The notes under the pieces are model-generated. The model had not been told where the DNA came from, ran no database searches, and saw only the letters and a list, made by a program, of their open reading frames with translations. The translations under genes were made by a program, and so were the position numbers. Shown piece by piece: positions 6,763 through 15,231 of a stretch of 64,000 nucleotides of DNA (position 1 is the first letter of the stretch; each line of letters opens with the position of its first letter). Source of the stretch: Pseudoalteromonas sp. MSK9-3 (GTDB lineage Bacteria > Pseudomonadota > Gammaproteobacteria > Enterobacterales > Alteromonadaceae); contig NZ_MIET01000070.1 of NCBI RefSeq assembly GCF_003590335.1, positions 1 to 64,000 on the forward strand, given 5' to 3'.

Positions 6763-7404
6763 GTGAAACTCTTCGGTCGTACAACATCTTTTAATGTACA
6801 AAAAGTGCTTTGGTTACTAGAAGAATTAAGTGTAAATTATGAGCATGTAGAACTTGGTGGCCGTTTTGGCGGTTTGGATGATAAAGACTTTATTAAGTTA
6901 AACCCAATGAAAAAAGTGCCAGTTCTAATTGATGGTAATAAATCCGTTTGGGAATCGCACACTATTTTAAGGTATTTAGCTACGTGTTATGGCAATGAAA
7001 ATTGGTATCCCGCATGTCCTTATGAACGCTCTTTAAGTGAACGATGGTTAGATTGGTCGCAGACAGTTTTTCAGCCAGCGTTTATGGGAACATTTTGGGG
7101 TTATTACCGAAAACCAGAAAATAAACGAGATATGGAAGCGGTAAATAGAGACTTGGATACTTGTATAAATTGCTTACAGGTCATTGAAGAGCAATTGAAA
7201 CAATCTGAATATTTGGCAGGTAAAAACATTAGTCTAGCCGATATAGTAGTAGGTGCTGTTATCTATCGATTAGTTTCACAAGGATTATCTTTAGAATTGC
7301 CTGATTTAGTAAACAGGTGGTACGACAAACTTAGTAAACGCCCCGGTTACATAAAATGGGTAATGAGTGACTTTACAGAGCTTAAAGCCAGAGAGGATTT
7401 TTAA
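6763..7404 (+). CDS. Glutathione S-transferase family protein
   Basis: This 213-residue protein has an N-terminal thioredoxin-like domain (VKLFGRTTSFNVQKVLWLLE, then KVPVLIDG and WESHTILRYLA, the glutathione-gamma-glutamyl-contacting ES motif) and a helical C-terminal domain containing YLAGKNISLADIVVG, the conserved N-cap/Asp motif of GSTs. Either a TTG at 6733 or the GTG at 6763 could start it; I chose GTG because AAGGA lies seven to eleven bases upstream and the protein then begins right at the first beta strand. It probably conjugates or reduces small electrophiles in the cytoplasm. It follows the TipAS gene in the same direction, and a probable group II intron end lies just after its stop codon. 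Confidence 0.85.
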   Translation: MKLFGRTTSFNVQKVLWLLEELSVNYEHVELGGRFGGLDDKDFIKLNPMKKVPVLIDGNKSVWESHTILRYLATCYGNENWYPACPYERSLSERWLDWSQTVFQPAFMGTFWGYYRKPENKRDMEAVNRDLDTCINCLQVIEEQLKQSEYLAGKNISLADIVVGAVIYRLVSQGLSLELPDLVNRWYDKLSKRPGYIKWVMSDFTELKAREDF

Positions 7405-7408
7405 TATA

Positions 7409-7490
7409 ATCGGGTAGCCGGAGGTCTCTAACCTCCAGCCCCCACACAACCCATCATGCGGGTCCGCAATGGGCGGTTCATCTCCCATAA
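7409..7490 (-). mobile_element. Probable group II intron 3' end (domains V-VI) remnant
   Basis: On the minus strand, the sequence around 7490-7409 contains a compact hairpin series: a domain V-like fold (AACCGCCCAT, TGCGGACCCGCA, ATGGGTT) followed by GGGGGCTGGAGGTT and AACCTCC-type pairing, ending CCGGCTACCCGAT. This pattern is what I recall immediately downstream of bacterial intron reverse transcriptase genes. No reverse transcriptase reading frame remains upstream, so it would be a fragment. It begins five bases after the GST stop codon. This identification is by recall and needs a covariance-model search. Confidence 0.45.
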
Positions 7491-7551
7491 TGAATATTGA
7501 TCCAAATATCTCTCAATGACACTAAACCTTGTGAAGCCAATGAATTTTAAC

Positions 7552-7697
7552 TGACATATATGGACACTCCCAGTGTGTCAAACAAAATAACTCTGGCGGG
7601 GTAGAATAAACTACCTCGTTTGTTCATTTCGTCGCTGCCACTGTTTGACGTTTGACCCATTTGCAATAAAGCGTTGCTCTGACATATATCCGGGCTT
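7552..7697 (-). repeat. 145-bp short interspersed repeat, copy 2 (inverted)
   Basis: This is nearly identical to the reverse complement of 2325-2469, with a few substitutions. Both ends carry TGACATATAT. The preceding AATTTTAACTGACA also precedes the Y1 elements, where it continues as CCCATTC instead, so the repeat may be mobilised by the same Y1 transposase. Confidence 0.65.
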
Positions 7698-7992
7698 AAC
7701 TGTTATTTCAGTACTCCTAATGAGCTTCGAGCAAATACACCCAAATTTGAAAACACCCAACCGGTTTATATACCGTGCCTTTGCCGGGTTTTGTAAACGC
7801 AGACTACGCTTCTCTTCATCTAAACGTAGCAAATAATGAAAATTTAATAGCAATTACTCTTGGTGCCCTTTGGGTTGAACACTTCTTGTCTTGTAAGTAA
7901 TTTTTACCAGATTATGAAGCTACTTACCCGCCAGTATATCTAAACATGTATTGAATGATTTTCTATTAAGTTATGTTATCCCTCTCGAATAT

Positions 7993-8041
7993 CCCAATGA
8001 ATCACGAAATTGGGAATCTGACTATTCTCGATTTCGGGAAT
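7993..8041. promoter_or_regulatory. Inverted-repeat enhancer candidates upstream of the sigma-54 promoter
   Basis: CCCAAT (7993-7998) and ATTGGG (8009-8014) form an inverted repeat, and ATTC (8024-8027) with GGGAAT (8036-8041) forms a second, related one. GGGAAT occurs in both. They lie about 60-110 bases upstream of the -24 element, where NtrC-family regulators usually bind. The response regulator at 12577 is the obvious candidate partner. Confidence 0.45.
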
Positions 8042-8098
8042 TTAACGATTTCTAGTATTTTAATTATTTTAAGTTTCTGTTATTTATCAAGTTTAATT

Positions 8099-8115
8099 TT
8101 GGTATCACCCTTGCT
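8099..8115 (+). promoter_or_regulatory. Sigma-54 (-24/-12) promoter of the transporter operon
   Basis: TTGGTATCACCCTTGCT matches the sigma-54 consensus with GG at 8101-8102, GC at 8113-8114 and exactly ten bases between them. The expected start point is near 8125, and the first gene starts at 8150. The operon itself encodes an NtrC-type activator with an intact sigma-54 contact motif, which strongly supports this call. Confidence 0.75.
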
Positions 8116-8149
8116 ACTAAAAGGTATCAACTGAAAAAGGTACCAACAT

Positions 8150-9388
8150 ATGGATAAAGTACGTACACACACAAAAAAGAGGTTTAGCATTGTACCTGTC
8201 GGTATTGTGGTTGTGGTCGTCGTTTTGGTTTTGAGCCAGATAAGCGAGGCTTACTTTGCTGCAAAGCCCAATGGCCAACTTTGGCGTGAAACTGTCGTTA
8301 CGCAAGATTTACAGTTACAGGTGAAGGGATTCGGCAGCTTACAGTCTAAGCAGCAGCGGTTTTTAACTGCGCCGTATAGTGCTGTTGTTGAGCAGATATT
8401 TATAAAACCAGGGTCGTTCGTCACAAAAGACAGTGTGATTGCTAGGCTAAGCAACCCAGAAGTCGCGCAAGCAGTATTGCAAGCCACAATGGCCTACAAT
8501 GCTCAGCAAGCGGTACTCGGGCAGTTGGCATTAAAACAAGAACGAGAAGTACTGGCAGATCAACAATTATTGCAAGAGTTAGAAGTGGACTTGCAAGTGG
8601 CTAAGTCTCGGCTTAATGCTGAGCAGGGGCTGGCAAAGCAAGGGGTTGTATCAGCGCTTGATTTGCTTGATAGCCAAGCAAAGGTTGATAAGCTGACAAT
8701 TCGTTTACAGCACCTAGAAAATAAACAACAAAAAATTGTGCACTTGCATGCACAAGCTATTCGTATTGAGCAGCAAAAACTGAATGAAAAAAAGAGTTTA
8801 AGAGAGCTCGCAGCTTCGCAAGCACAGCGCTTAAACGTTGTGGCGGGTATCGATGGTATGTTGCAAACATTACCGATAGAAATGGGCCAAAGTCTCAGTA
8901 TGGGGTCACACATTGCTTTGGTAGGCAGCACTGATTCATTGGTTGCGTTGGTGAAGGTACCACAAGGTCAATTGCAAGGGCTGGATATTGGTATGTCAGC
9001 GGTTATTGATACACGAGGAGGCGAAGCTCAAGCCACTGTAACACGGATAGATCCGGTTGTTGCGGACGGTCATGTTGAGGTGGAATTAGACTTAGTTGGC
9101 GCGTTACCAAATAATGCGCGGCCATCGCTTAATGTGGCTGCTGTGATCACGCTCGGTGCGTTACCACACACTTTGACCATTCCTATGCCTGTGAACGCAA
9201 AAGCACACACCAGAATACAGCTATATAAGGTGGCAAAGAATGGTAAAACAGCCACAAAAACATGGATCACATTAGGTAAACAAAGCGGGCAGCGTGTCCA
9301 AGTACTGTCAGGTGCTCGCCAAGATGACGAGCTTATTTTATCTGCAATGGAAAAGCAGGCAGCACACACCATCGAATTAAAACTATAA
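8150..9388 (+). CDS. Periplasmic adaptor (HlyD/MacA-like) of an ABC export system
   Basis: The 412-residue protein is a membrane-fusion-type adaptor. A basic N-terminus is followed by one membrane span (about residues 14-31, IVPVGIVVVVVVLVLSQI); then come a split lipoyl-like beta domain (VEQIFIKPGSFVTKDSVIAR), a long coiled-coil hairpin (about residues 105-220, rich in Q, E, K and L) and beta-barrel and membrane-proximal regions. It should sit on the periplasmic side of the permease encoded two genes later and link it to an outer-membrane channel. The next gene starts ten bases after its stop codon. It is the first gene after the sigma-54 promoter at 8099-8115. Confidence 0.85.
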   Translation: MDKVRTHTKKRFSIVPVGIVVVVVVLVLSQISEAYFAAKPNGQLWRETVVTQDLQLQVKGFGSLQSKQQRFLTAPYSAVVEQIFIKPGSFVTKDSVIARLSNPEVAQAVLQATMAYNAQQAVLGQLALKQEREVLADQQLLQELEVDLQVAKSRLNAEQGLAKQGVVSALDLLDSQAKVDKLTIRLQHLENKQQKIVHLHAQAIRIEQQKLNEKKSLRELAASQAQRLNVVAGIDGMLQTLPIEMGQSLSMGSHIALVGSTDSLVALVKVPQGQLQGLDIGMSAVIDTRGGEAQATVTRIDPVVADGHVEVELDLVGALPNNARPSLNVAAVITLGALPHTLTIPMPVNAKAHTRIQLYKVAKNGKTATKTWITLGKQSGQRVQVLSGARQDDELILSAMEKQAAHTIELKL

Positions 9389-9398
9389 GGTAGTAAGT

Positions 9399-10118
9399 AT
9401 GACAACTTCAACAGCAAAAACCGTGAGTATTTCGTTAAAGAATTTAAGCAAAGTTTACGTCACAGAAAACATTGAAACGCATGCCCTACAGAATATAGAG
9501 TTGGATATTTACCATGGTGAATTTGTGTCTATCTCAGGCCCATCTGGGTGTGGTAAATCTACTTTACTGTCGATACTCGGCCTACTCGACTCACCCAGTG
9601 AAGGTCAATATTTGATTGAAGGTGAAGCCGTAGAAGGCTTAAATTTAGATCAGCGTGCTGAGTATAGAAATCTTAAAATCGGTTTTGTATTTCAGTCGTT
9701 TAATTTGATTGATGAACTAAGTGTGTTTGAAAATGTTGCGCTGCCATTGCGATATCGTGAGCCTGAGCTCGCTGAGGCTGATATTACCGCGGCCGTAAAG
9801 CAAGCCCTTACCCAAGTTGAAATGGGGCATCGCGCAGAGCATAAACCTAACCAGTTATCTGGTGGCCAACAGCAACGAATCGCCATTGCCCGCGCACTTG
9901 TTGGCGATCCAACCATTTTACTTGTTGATGAGCCCACAGGAAATTTAGACTCACATAATGGTGATGCTGTAATGGGATTACTGCGTACTTTAAATCGTCA
10001 AGGTACGACGATTTGCATGGTGACGCATGATCCAAGATATGCAAACTTTGCCTCAAAACAGTATCAGTTATTGGACGGGGAAATTGTGACAGTACCCAGC
10101 TTGAGTGAGGCAATATAA
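9399..10118 (+). CDS. ABC transporter ATP-binding protein (MacB/LolD type)
   Basis: This 239-residue ATPase has all the motifs of a working ABC subunit: Walker A GPSGCGKS at residues 47-54, the Q-loop in FVFQSFNLIDELSV, the signature LSGGQQQR, Walker B ILLVDEPTGNLDS and the switch histidine in MVTHDP. The length and motif spacing fit the LolD/MacB/FtsE group, which energises FtsX-type permeases for mechanotransmission rather than classical import. Its last base overlaps the ATG of the permease gene, so translation of the two is probably coupled. Confidence 0.92.
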   Translation: MTTSTAKTVSISLKNLSKVYVTENIETHALQNIELDIYHGEFVSISGPSGCGKSTLLSILGLLDSPSEGQYLIEGEAVEGLNLDQRAEYRNLKIGFVFQSFNLIDELSVFENVALPLRYREPELAEADITAAVKQALTQVEMGHRAEHKPNQLSGGQQQRIAIARALVGDPTILLVDEPTGNLDSHNGDAVMGLLRTLNRQGTTICMVTHDPRYANFASKQYQLLDGEIVTVPSLSEAI

Positions 10119-12532
10119 TGAAAATAGCATCACATTTTAAGCAAGTAATGCATGGGCTGCAGAAAACCCCCGGCTTTACGCTCATTATGGTGTTCACCTT
10201 GGCGCTTACTTTAGGTGCACTATTGGCTGCGTTTAACCTTAATCAGGTTGTATTGCTTAAGCCGTTACCGTACCAAGATGCGCAACAGCTCTATGTATTA
10301 AAACAAAACTTACATCAAAATGGCGTAGACAATATTGGGGGGCAAGGAGAGGGTGGCCAAATTGCGATGTATCAAGCGTCTAAAGCCGCGGGGTACGAGT
10401 CTACTATGTTGACACAGCGACGCGGCCGCATCACCAGCCGTGCTGACAAGCCGGTTGAAGTTGCGATGTATGTAAGTCATGAGTACTTTCCATTACTGGG
10501 CGCCAATCTGATTTTGGGCCGTAATTTTACCCCAACAGAAAAAATCACCAACGCTTTGCCCGAAGCCATTATTTCATATGGTATGTGGCAATCGGATTTT
10601 GCAGCAGATGAGCGTGTGATTGGTAAAAGTTTAGCGTTCAACGGGGTGAGCTTACAGATTGTGGGCGTTATCCATGATGATTTTCGCGACCCAGAGCCAT
10701 TGAGCTTCTATGGTACAAGTCGCTTATATTTACCTATGGCACAAGCTGGTATTAGCGAAAATGAGTTTCGTAATGCATCGCGTAATTTAGTAACTATTCA
10801 AAAAAATGATCCTTTGAAGCATATTTCAGAATTAACAGGGCTATTAGATAGCGCTTTAAAGAATGCCGTGGCTAATAGTGACTTTGCGGTTGATTTTAAA
10901 GACTATGAATATCGAGCGCATTTAGAGCCCTTACCAGCTGTTATAAAAGGAGATAACCCAATTATCTCTTTAATGGTGTTAGCAGGTGCTATTGTATTGC
11001 TCCTTATTGCGTTTGCTAATATTGTAAATTTGTATTTATCACATGTGATTAAAAAGCAAAGTATGCTAGCAATTAGTGCCAGTGTGGGAGCTAAACCTAA
11101 GCATATTTTTAAACACTTATTTGTGGAAAGCCTGCTAATTACATTGAGCGCTACCGCGTTTGGGTTGTTACTTGCTGCATGGCTATTGGTGTTAACACAG
11201 CACTTAGCGCAAGGCTCAATTAACCGACTTGATGAGTTAGGGATAAACTTAATAACGGTATTGTTTGCGGTGGGTATCGCTGTTGTATTGTCGTTTATAC
11301 TTGCGTGGGTAGGCAGCAAGAGCATTGACCACGAACAGTTAAAACAACAACTGACGAGCAGCGGAAAGGGGACGCAAAAGCAAATTTCTGCCACATTACG
11401 TAAAGCGTTGGTGATTTCTCAAGTTGCATTGACTGGATTGATGTTATTTGCCACATCAACGGTGTTGCAATCAACACTTAAAATGGCCACCAAACCTTTG
11501 GGCCTGAATGTCGAGAATATATATAGTTTACAAATAGAAGCCGGCGATAATTACCCGTCACGTGAGGCGAAGTTAGTACTTATAGAGCAACTTAAGCAAC
11601 ACTTTCTGGCATTACCTGAGGTAGAAGCTGCGATAAAAAGCACCATATCTCCCATTCGTAAAGGTGACTTTTCTAGCCCATTTACCGACTCACAAGGTGA
11701 GCGCTTAGGCTTATTTGGGTTTAATACGGTCGGGTTAGATTATTTCTCAGTACTAGAACAGCCAGTATTGTACGGGCGAACATTTACGCAGGCCGATATT
11801 GAAGATAAAGCCAAGGTAATGTTAGTCAGTCGCGCTGTTGCACTTGAAGCCTTTGGTAAAGAAAATGCGGTGGGTGAGTCTATGTTTTTCTCGCCAGAAC
11901 AAGGGTTTAAAATTATTGGTGTGGTAGACGATCATTATAATGCATTTACCGAGTCAAAATATCAAGGTGTCACCTATTTTGCTATGAGCCCGATGCGTTT
12001 AAATCTGATGGTTAAGGTGTCAGATAAAGCGAGTTTTACCCAAACGGATATTGTGAGAGAAGTAGAGCGAGTCGATGCAAGTTTAGCCATACTAGAATTT
12101 TTAGATGTAGAGCAAACCAGCCAAGATTTAGTGTTTAAATATCGTTTGGCTGCATGGTTAAGTGGATGTCTAAGTGTATTAGCATTATTTTTGGCATGCG
12201 CTGGCATTTATGGCGTAGTCTCATATGGTACGCAAATGCGCCGATTTGAATTAGGCGTTAGAATGGCGGTGGGTGCCAAACCTAAACGTATCATTAAACT
12301 GGTTGTCACCGATGCGTTTATCCCTTTGTTAATCGGCATTGGGGTGAGTTTACTCATTGCGGCAGGCGTATATCATTATGCATATCAATACAGTAATTTG
12401 ATCCCAGCGCCCGATCCTTTACAAGTCACCATGTCATTGATATTGTTACTCGGATTCTCATACATGGCTTGTATAATACCGGTAAAACAAATACTTAAAT
12501 CTGACCTTGTGGCAGCTTTAAGAAATCAATAA
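10118..12532 (+). CDS. FtsX/MacB-type ABC permease, duplicated form
   Basis: This 804-residue permease has two MacB_PCD periplasmic domains and two FtsX domains, the internally duplicated form that carries about eight membrane spans. Visible spans are near residues 20-42, 280-305, 330-352, 372-396, 430-450 and three more after about residue 690 (LAAWLSGCLSVLALFLACAG, then near 730-755 and 775-795). The paired conserved phrases AISASVGAKPKHIFK and LGVRMAVGAKPKRIIK mark the two FtsX coupling regions that contact the ATPase. It works with the preceding ATPase and adaptor; the substrate is not evident, but such systems often export peptides, lipids or antibiotics. Confidence 0.88.
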   Translation: MKIASHFKQVMHGLQKTPGFTLIMVFTLALTLGALLAAFNLNQVVLLKPLPYQDAQQLYVLKQNLHQNGVDNIGGQGEGGQIAMYQASKAAGYESTMLTQRRGRITSRADKPVEVAMYVSHEYFPLLGANLILGRNFTPTEKITNALPEAIISYGMWQSDFAADERVIGKSLAFNGVSLQIVGVIHDDFRDPEPLSFYGTSRLYLPMAQAGISENEFRNASRNLVTIQKNDPLKHISELTGLLDSALKNAVANSDFAVDFKDYEYRAHLEPLPAVIKGDNPIISLMVLAGAIVLLLIAFANIVNLYLSHVIKKQSMLAISASVGAKPKHIFKHLFVESLLITLSATAFGLLLAAWLLVLTQHLAQGSINRLDELGINLITVLFAVGIAVVLSFILAWVGSKSIDHEQLKQQLTSSGKGTQKQISATLRKALVISQVALTGLMLFATSTVLQSTLKMATKPLGLNVENIYSLQIEAGDNYPSREAKLVLIEQLKQHFLALPEVEAAIKSTISPIRKGDFSSPFTDSQGERLGLFGFNTVGLDYFSVLEQPVLYGRTFTQADIEDKAKVMLVSRAVALEAFGKENAVGESMFFSPEQGFKIIGVVDDHYNAFTESKYQGVTYFAMSPMRLNLMVKVSDKASFTQTDIVREVERVDASLAILEFLDVEQTSQDLVFKYRLAAWLSGCLSVLALFLACAGIYGVVSYGTQMRRFELGVRMAVGAKPKRIIKLVVTDAFIPLLIGIGVSLLIAAGVYHYAYQYSNLIPAPDPLQVTMSLILLLGFSYMACIIPVKQILKSDLVAALRNQ

Positions 12533-12537
12533 GGGCG

Positions 12538-12568
12538 CGCTGTTGCAGTGCCCCGCAGTGCAACAGCG
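12538..12568. promoter_or_regulatory. Hairpin between permease and response-regulator genes
   Basis: CGCTGTTGCA (12538-12547) pairs perfectly with TGCAACAGCG (12559-12568), and the ATG of the regulator follows eight bases later. There is no T-run after it and no Shine-Dalgarno sequence between hairpin and ATG, so it could attenuate transcription or limit translation of the regulator and kinase. Confidence 0.55.
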
Positions 12569-12576
12569 AAAAAACC

Positions 12577-13956
12577 ATGCAAAAAACACTATTAATAATT
12601 GATGATAAAGCCGATGTAAGACTATCAGCACGATTCTTACTGGCAAATTATGGGTATGATATTTTAGAGGCTGATTCTCCTTTATCTGGCCTTACTCAGT
12701 TGCATGAAAATCACGTTGATTTGGTATTGCTTGATATGAACTTCGCATTTGATACCACGTCAGGTGAAGAAGGCTTGTTTTTCTTGCGTAAATTAACCGA
12801 TTTACCAATGAAACCTGCGGTAGTTGCGATGACTGCATGGGCAAATACGGAGCTGGTGGTCAAGGCGTTACATTATGGCGCTCACGACTTTATCGAAAAG
12901 CCATGGGATAACGCGCGATTAGTCCAGGTGATTGAAAATGCGCTTAAACTGTGTGGCTTAGACCATGAGAATACCGCCTTAAAGCAAACTCTTGCCGATA
13001 ATGTGCCCGATATTGATTTGATTTGTCATTCTTCGGCGATGCAGCACCTAAAGCAGCAGCTCGATCAGGTTGCACACAGTAAAGCAAATATCTTATTTAC
13101 GGGTGAAAATGGCACGGGTAAATCTACGCTTGCTAACTATGTGCACCAATCATCAAATATGGCGGGCGAATTTGTTGAAGTGAATATGGCCGCGGTGCCA
13201 GAGTCACTTTTTGAAAGCGAAATGTTTGGTCATACCAAAGGGGCATTTACCGGGGCCGATAAAGCGCGAATTGGGCGGTTTGAACTGGCAAAAAATGGGA
13301 CCTTGTTTCTAGATGAAATAGCAGAAACACCCCTAACTCAACAAGCTAAGTTACTTCGGGTGCTAGAAAGTGGGCACTTTGAGCGGGTTGGCAGTAGCCA
13401 AACTCAATATGCTAAACCCCGCATGATCAGTGCAACTAATGCAGACATGGCATCGCTTATTGAGCAAAAATATTTTCGACAAGATTTGTTTTATCGGGTA
13501 AATACCATCACCATTGAGGTGCCTTCTTTAGCGCAACGTCATGCAGATATTCCAGCGCTGGCTGAACAGTTTTTACAACGCCATCAACTGGCACATCATA
13601 AAAAAGGCTTGAGTTTTTCTGCATGTGCTTTGGCTGAATTACAGCGCTTTAAATACCCGGGCAATTTGAGAGAACTTAGTCATATTGTTGAACGTTTGGT
13701 GCTTATGACCGTTAAAAGCCATATAACGCGTGATGAGGTTGTAAACTTGTTGAACCACTCTGTGCAACAGGTTCAATTTCAGCAAGGCACTTTGCCTTTG
13801 ATGACGTTCGCACAAGCAGAGCGCATGTTATTAAAACACGCGTTAGAGAGCACGTCTGGACAAACAATAGAAGCTGCCGAGTTATTGGGGATCAGTAAAA
13901 GTGCTATTTATCGGCGATTAGAAAAGTACGATATTTCTGCGAAGGACTTTGTGTGA
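12577..13956 (+). CDS. Sigma-54-dependent response regulator (NtrC family)
   Basis: The 459-residue protein has three domains. The receiver (about 1-125) has the acidic pair DD at 9-10, the phospho-acceptor Asp53 (VLLDMNF) and the lysine in IEKPWDN. The AAA+ domain (about 150-380) has Walker A GENGTGKS at 176-183, the sigma-54 contact motif GAFTGA at 222-227, Walker B GTLFLDEIAE and an arginine-rich sensor region. The C-terminal Fis-type helix-turn-helix (about 415-455) contains AAELLGISKSAIYRRL. It should hydrolyse ATP to open sigma-54 promoters, most likely the one at 8099-8115. Its stop overlaps the start of the kinase by four bases. Confidence 0.92.
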   Translation: MQKTLLIIDDKADVRLSARFLLANYGYDILEADSPLSGLTQLHENHVDLVLLDMNFAFDTTSGEEGLFFLRKLTDLPMKPAVVAMTAWANTELVVKALHYGAHDFIEKPWDNARLVQVIENALKLCGLDHENTALKQTLADNVPDIDLICHSSAMQHLKQQLDQVAHSKANILFTGENGTGKSTLANYVHQSSNMAGEFVEVNMAAVPESLFESEMFGHTKGAFTGADKARIGRFELAKNGTLFLDEIAETPLTQQAKLLRVLESGHFERVGSSQTQYAKPRMISATNADMASLIEQKYFRQDLFYRVNTITIEVPSLAQRHADIPALAEQFLQRHQLAHHKKGLSFSACALAELQRFKYPGNLRELSHIVERLVLMTVKSHITRDEVVNLLNHSVQQVQFQQGTLPLMTFAQAERMLLKHALESTSGQTIEAAELLGISKSAIYRRLEKYDISAKDFV

Positions 13957-15227
13957 GTAAAGTACGTTCACAGGAACGGCTTTTTTGGCTTGTGCTAGCA
14001 GGTAATTACTGCCTGTTAATGGGTCTAATTATGTGGCTGACATGGCAAAACAGCCACAATGTACTTTATATGGTTACTGTGTGGATGTTGCTATCTCCGT
14101 TATATGTCGGGGTTGGGGTGTATCTCAAAGGGCGTTTTTTTGCGCCTTATCGTGCAATGCAGACAATGATGGATGCCATTCGTTTTTCTGATACCAGCAT
14201 AAAAACAGTACCAGAATACACTGAGGGGATTGCTGCGCAGCTTCATAATGAACTTCTCCACATTAATACGCTTTTTAGTGTATGGCATACCGAACAAAAC
14301 CGGCATGCGTTATTGGTCAATGAATTATTACAGGCACTGGATAATCCAATTTTAGTTGTTAACGAAGACTTTAAGTTAACGATGGGTAATAGCGCGTTAT
14401 CAGGCTTTTTAAAATGTGATTGGCGGTTAAAAAAGTTTGAACACCTAACGGCACTTGGCTTTACGGATCATCAAGGTAAGTGGGGTTTTCGTGATGAGAC
14501 AATTGCAGCGTCGCATCAACTCAGGCGCAGTGAAATTAGCCTTAATGGTGCGCGGCATCAATTATTGTTAATAAGCAATATTCAAGCAGAACTGAAAGAG
14601 TCGCAAAGTGAGGCTTGGCGGCAATTAGTGAAAGTACTGAGTCATGAAATTAAAAACTCACTGACGCCAATTAAGTCAATTGCACAGACTTTAGTACAAT
14701 TTTCGAATGATAATGAACAGCAGAAAATGCTGGCTGTTATTGTCGATCGCAGTCAGCATTTACAGCAGTTTGTTGCTAATTACGCGAGTTTAGAACAAAG
14801 CATTATGCTCAAAACAGCAAAGGTCGAAATTGCTCCGTTGTTTTTAAGGGTGCGCCAATTGCACCCTGAGCAAAATATCGAATTAGTTATTAACGTAGAG
14901 CAGTGGCAATTTGATCCTATTTTGATTGAGCAAGTGTTAATTAACTTGCTAAAAAATGCCTTGGAGTCATGTAGCGCTGGCGGCATAGTTGCCAATATTA
15001 AGGTCAGTGCGCAAAAGGAGGGAGGATCTTTATTGATGAAGGTGGAGGATAATGGCATCGGCATTACACAAGTCGATAATTTGTTTGTGCCTTTTTACAC
15101 AACTAAAGCCGATGGGCAAGGCATTGGTTTAGTGTGGTGCAAAAAGGTGGTAGATCAACATCAAGGGGCTTTGACGTTGACCGCCCTACCAGATGGTGGG
15201 GCGGCCGCATGCATCAAGTTAGTGTAA
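13953..15227 (+). CDS. Sensor histidine kinase partner of the NtrC-type regulator
   Basis: This 424-residue kinase starts at a GTG overlapping the regulator's stop codon (GTGA). Two membrane spans lie near residues 10-30 and 34-53 with almost no periplasmic loop between them, so it probably senses within the membrane or in the cytoplasm, as intramembrane-sensing kinases do. A PAS-like segment follows (about 120-200). The phospho-acceptor is His231 in VLSHEIKNSLTPIK, and the ATPase domain has the N box LINLLKNALES, the G1 box VEDNGIGI and the G2 box GQGIGLVW. It is expected to phosphorylate the preceding regulator in response to the transported compound or envelope stress. Confidence 0.92.
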   Translation: MSKVRSQERLFWLVLAGNYCLLMGLIMWLTWQNSHNVLYMVTVWMLLSPLYVGVGVYLKGRFFAPYRAMQTMMDAIRFSDTSIKTVPEYTEGIAAQLHNELLHINTLFSVWHTEQNRHALLVNELLQALDNPILVVNEDFKLTMGNSALSGFLKCDWRLKKFEHLTALGFTDHQGKWGFRDETIAASHQLRRSEISLNGARHQLLLISNIQAELKESQSEAWRQLVKVLSHEIKNSLTPIKSIAQTLVQFSNDNEQQKMLAVIVDRSQHLQQFVANYASLEQSIMLKTAKVEIAPLFLRVRQLHPEQNIELVINVEQWQFDPILIEQVLINLLKNALESCSAGGIVANIKVSAQKEGGSLLMKVEDNGIGITQVDNLFVPFYTTKADGQGIGLVWCKKVVDQHQGALTLTALPDGGAAACIKLV

Positions 15228-15231
15228 GCGA

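Larger units (their letters stand above)
7405..8149. other. Intron tail, short repeat and sigma-54 control region
   Basis: No convincing gene lies in this 745-base stretch. It contains the intron-like tail (7409-7490), a second 145-bp repeat (7552-7697), an AT-rich spacer with no recognised content (7698-7985) and then the regulatory region of the transporter operon (7990-8115). Confidence 0.6.

Noticed and set aside
7306..7488. Minus-strand frame starting MGDEPPIADPHDG
   Set aside because: This is the translation of the group II intron-like tail, a common false gene call after intron reverse transcriptases.
7611..7853. Open frames on both strands over the 145-bp repeat
   Set aside because: Both are coincidental frames in a non-coding repeat and its flank.
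10903..11394. 163-codon minus-strand frame inside the permease gene
   Set aside because: It is cysteine-rich nonsense antisense to a clear FtsX permease and has no start signals.
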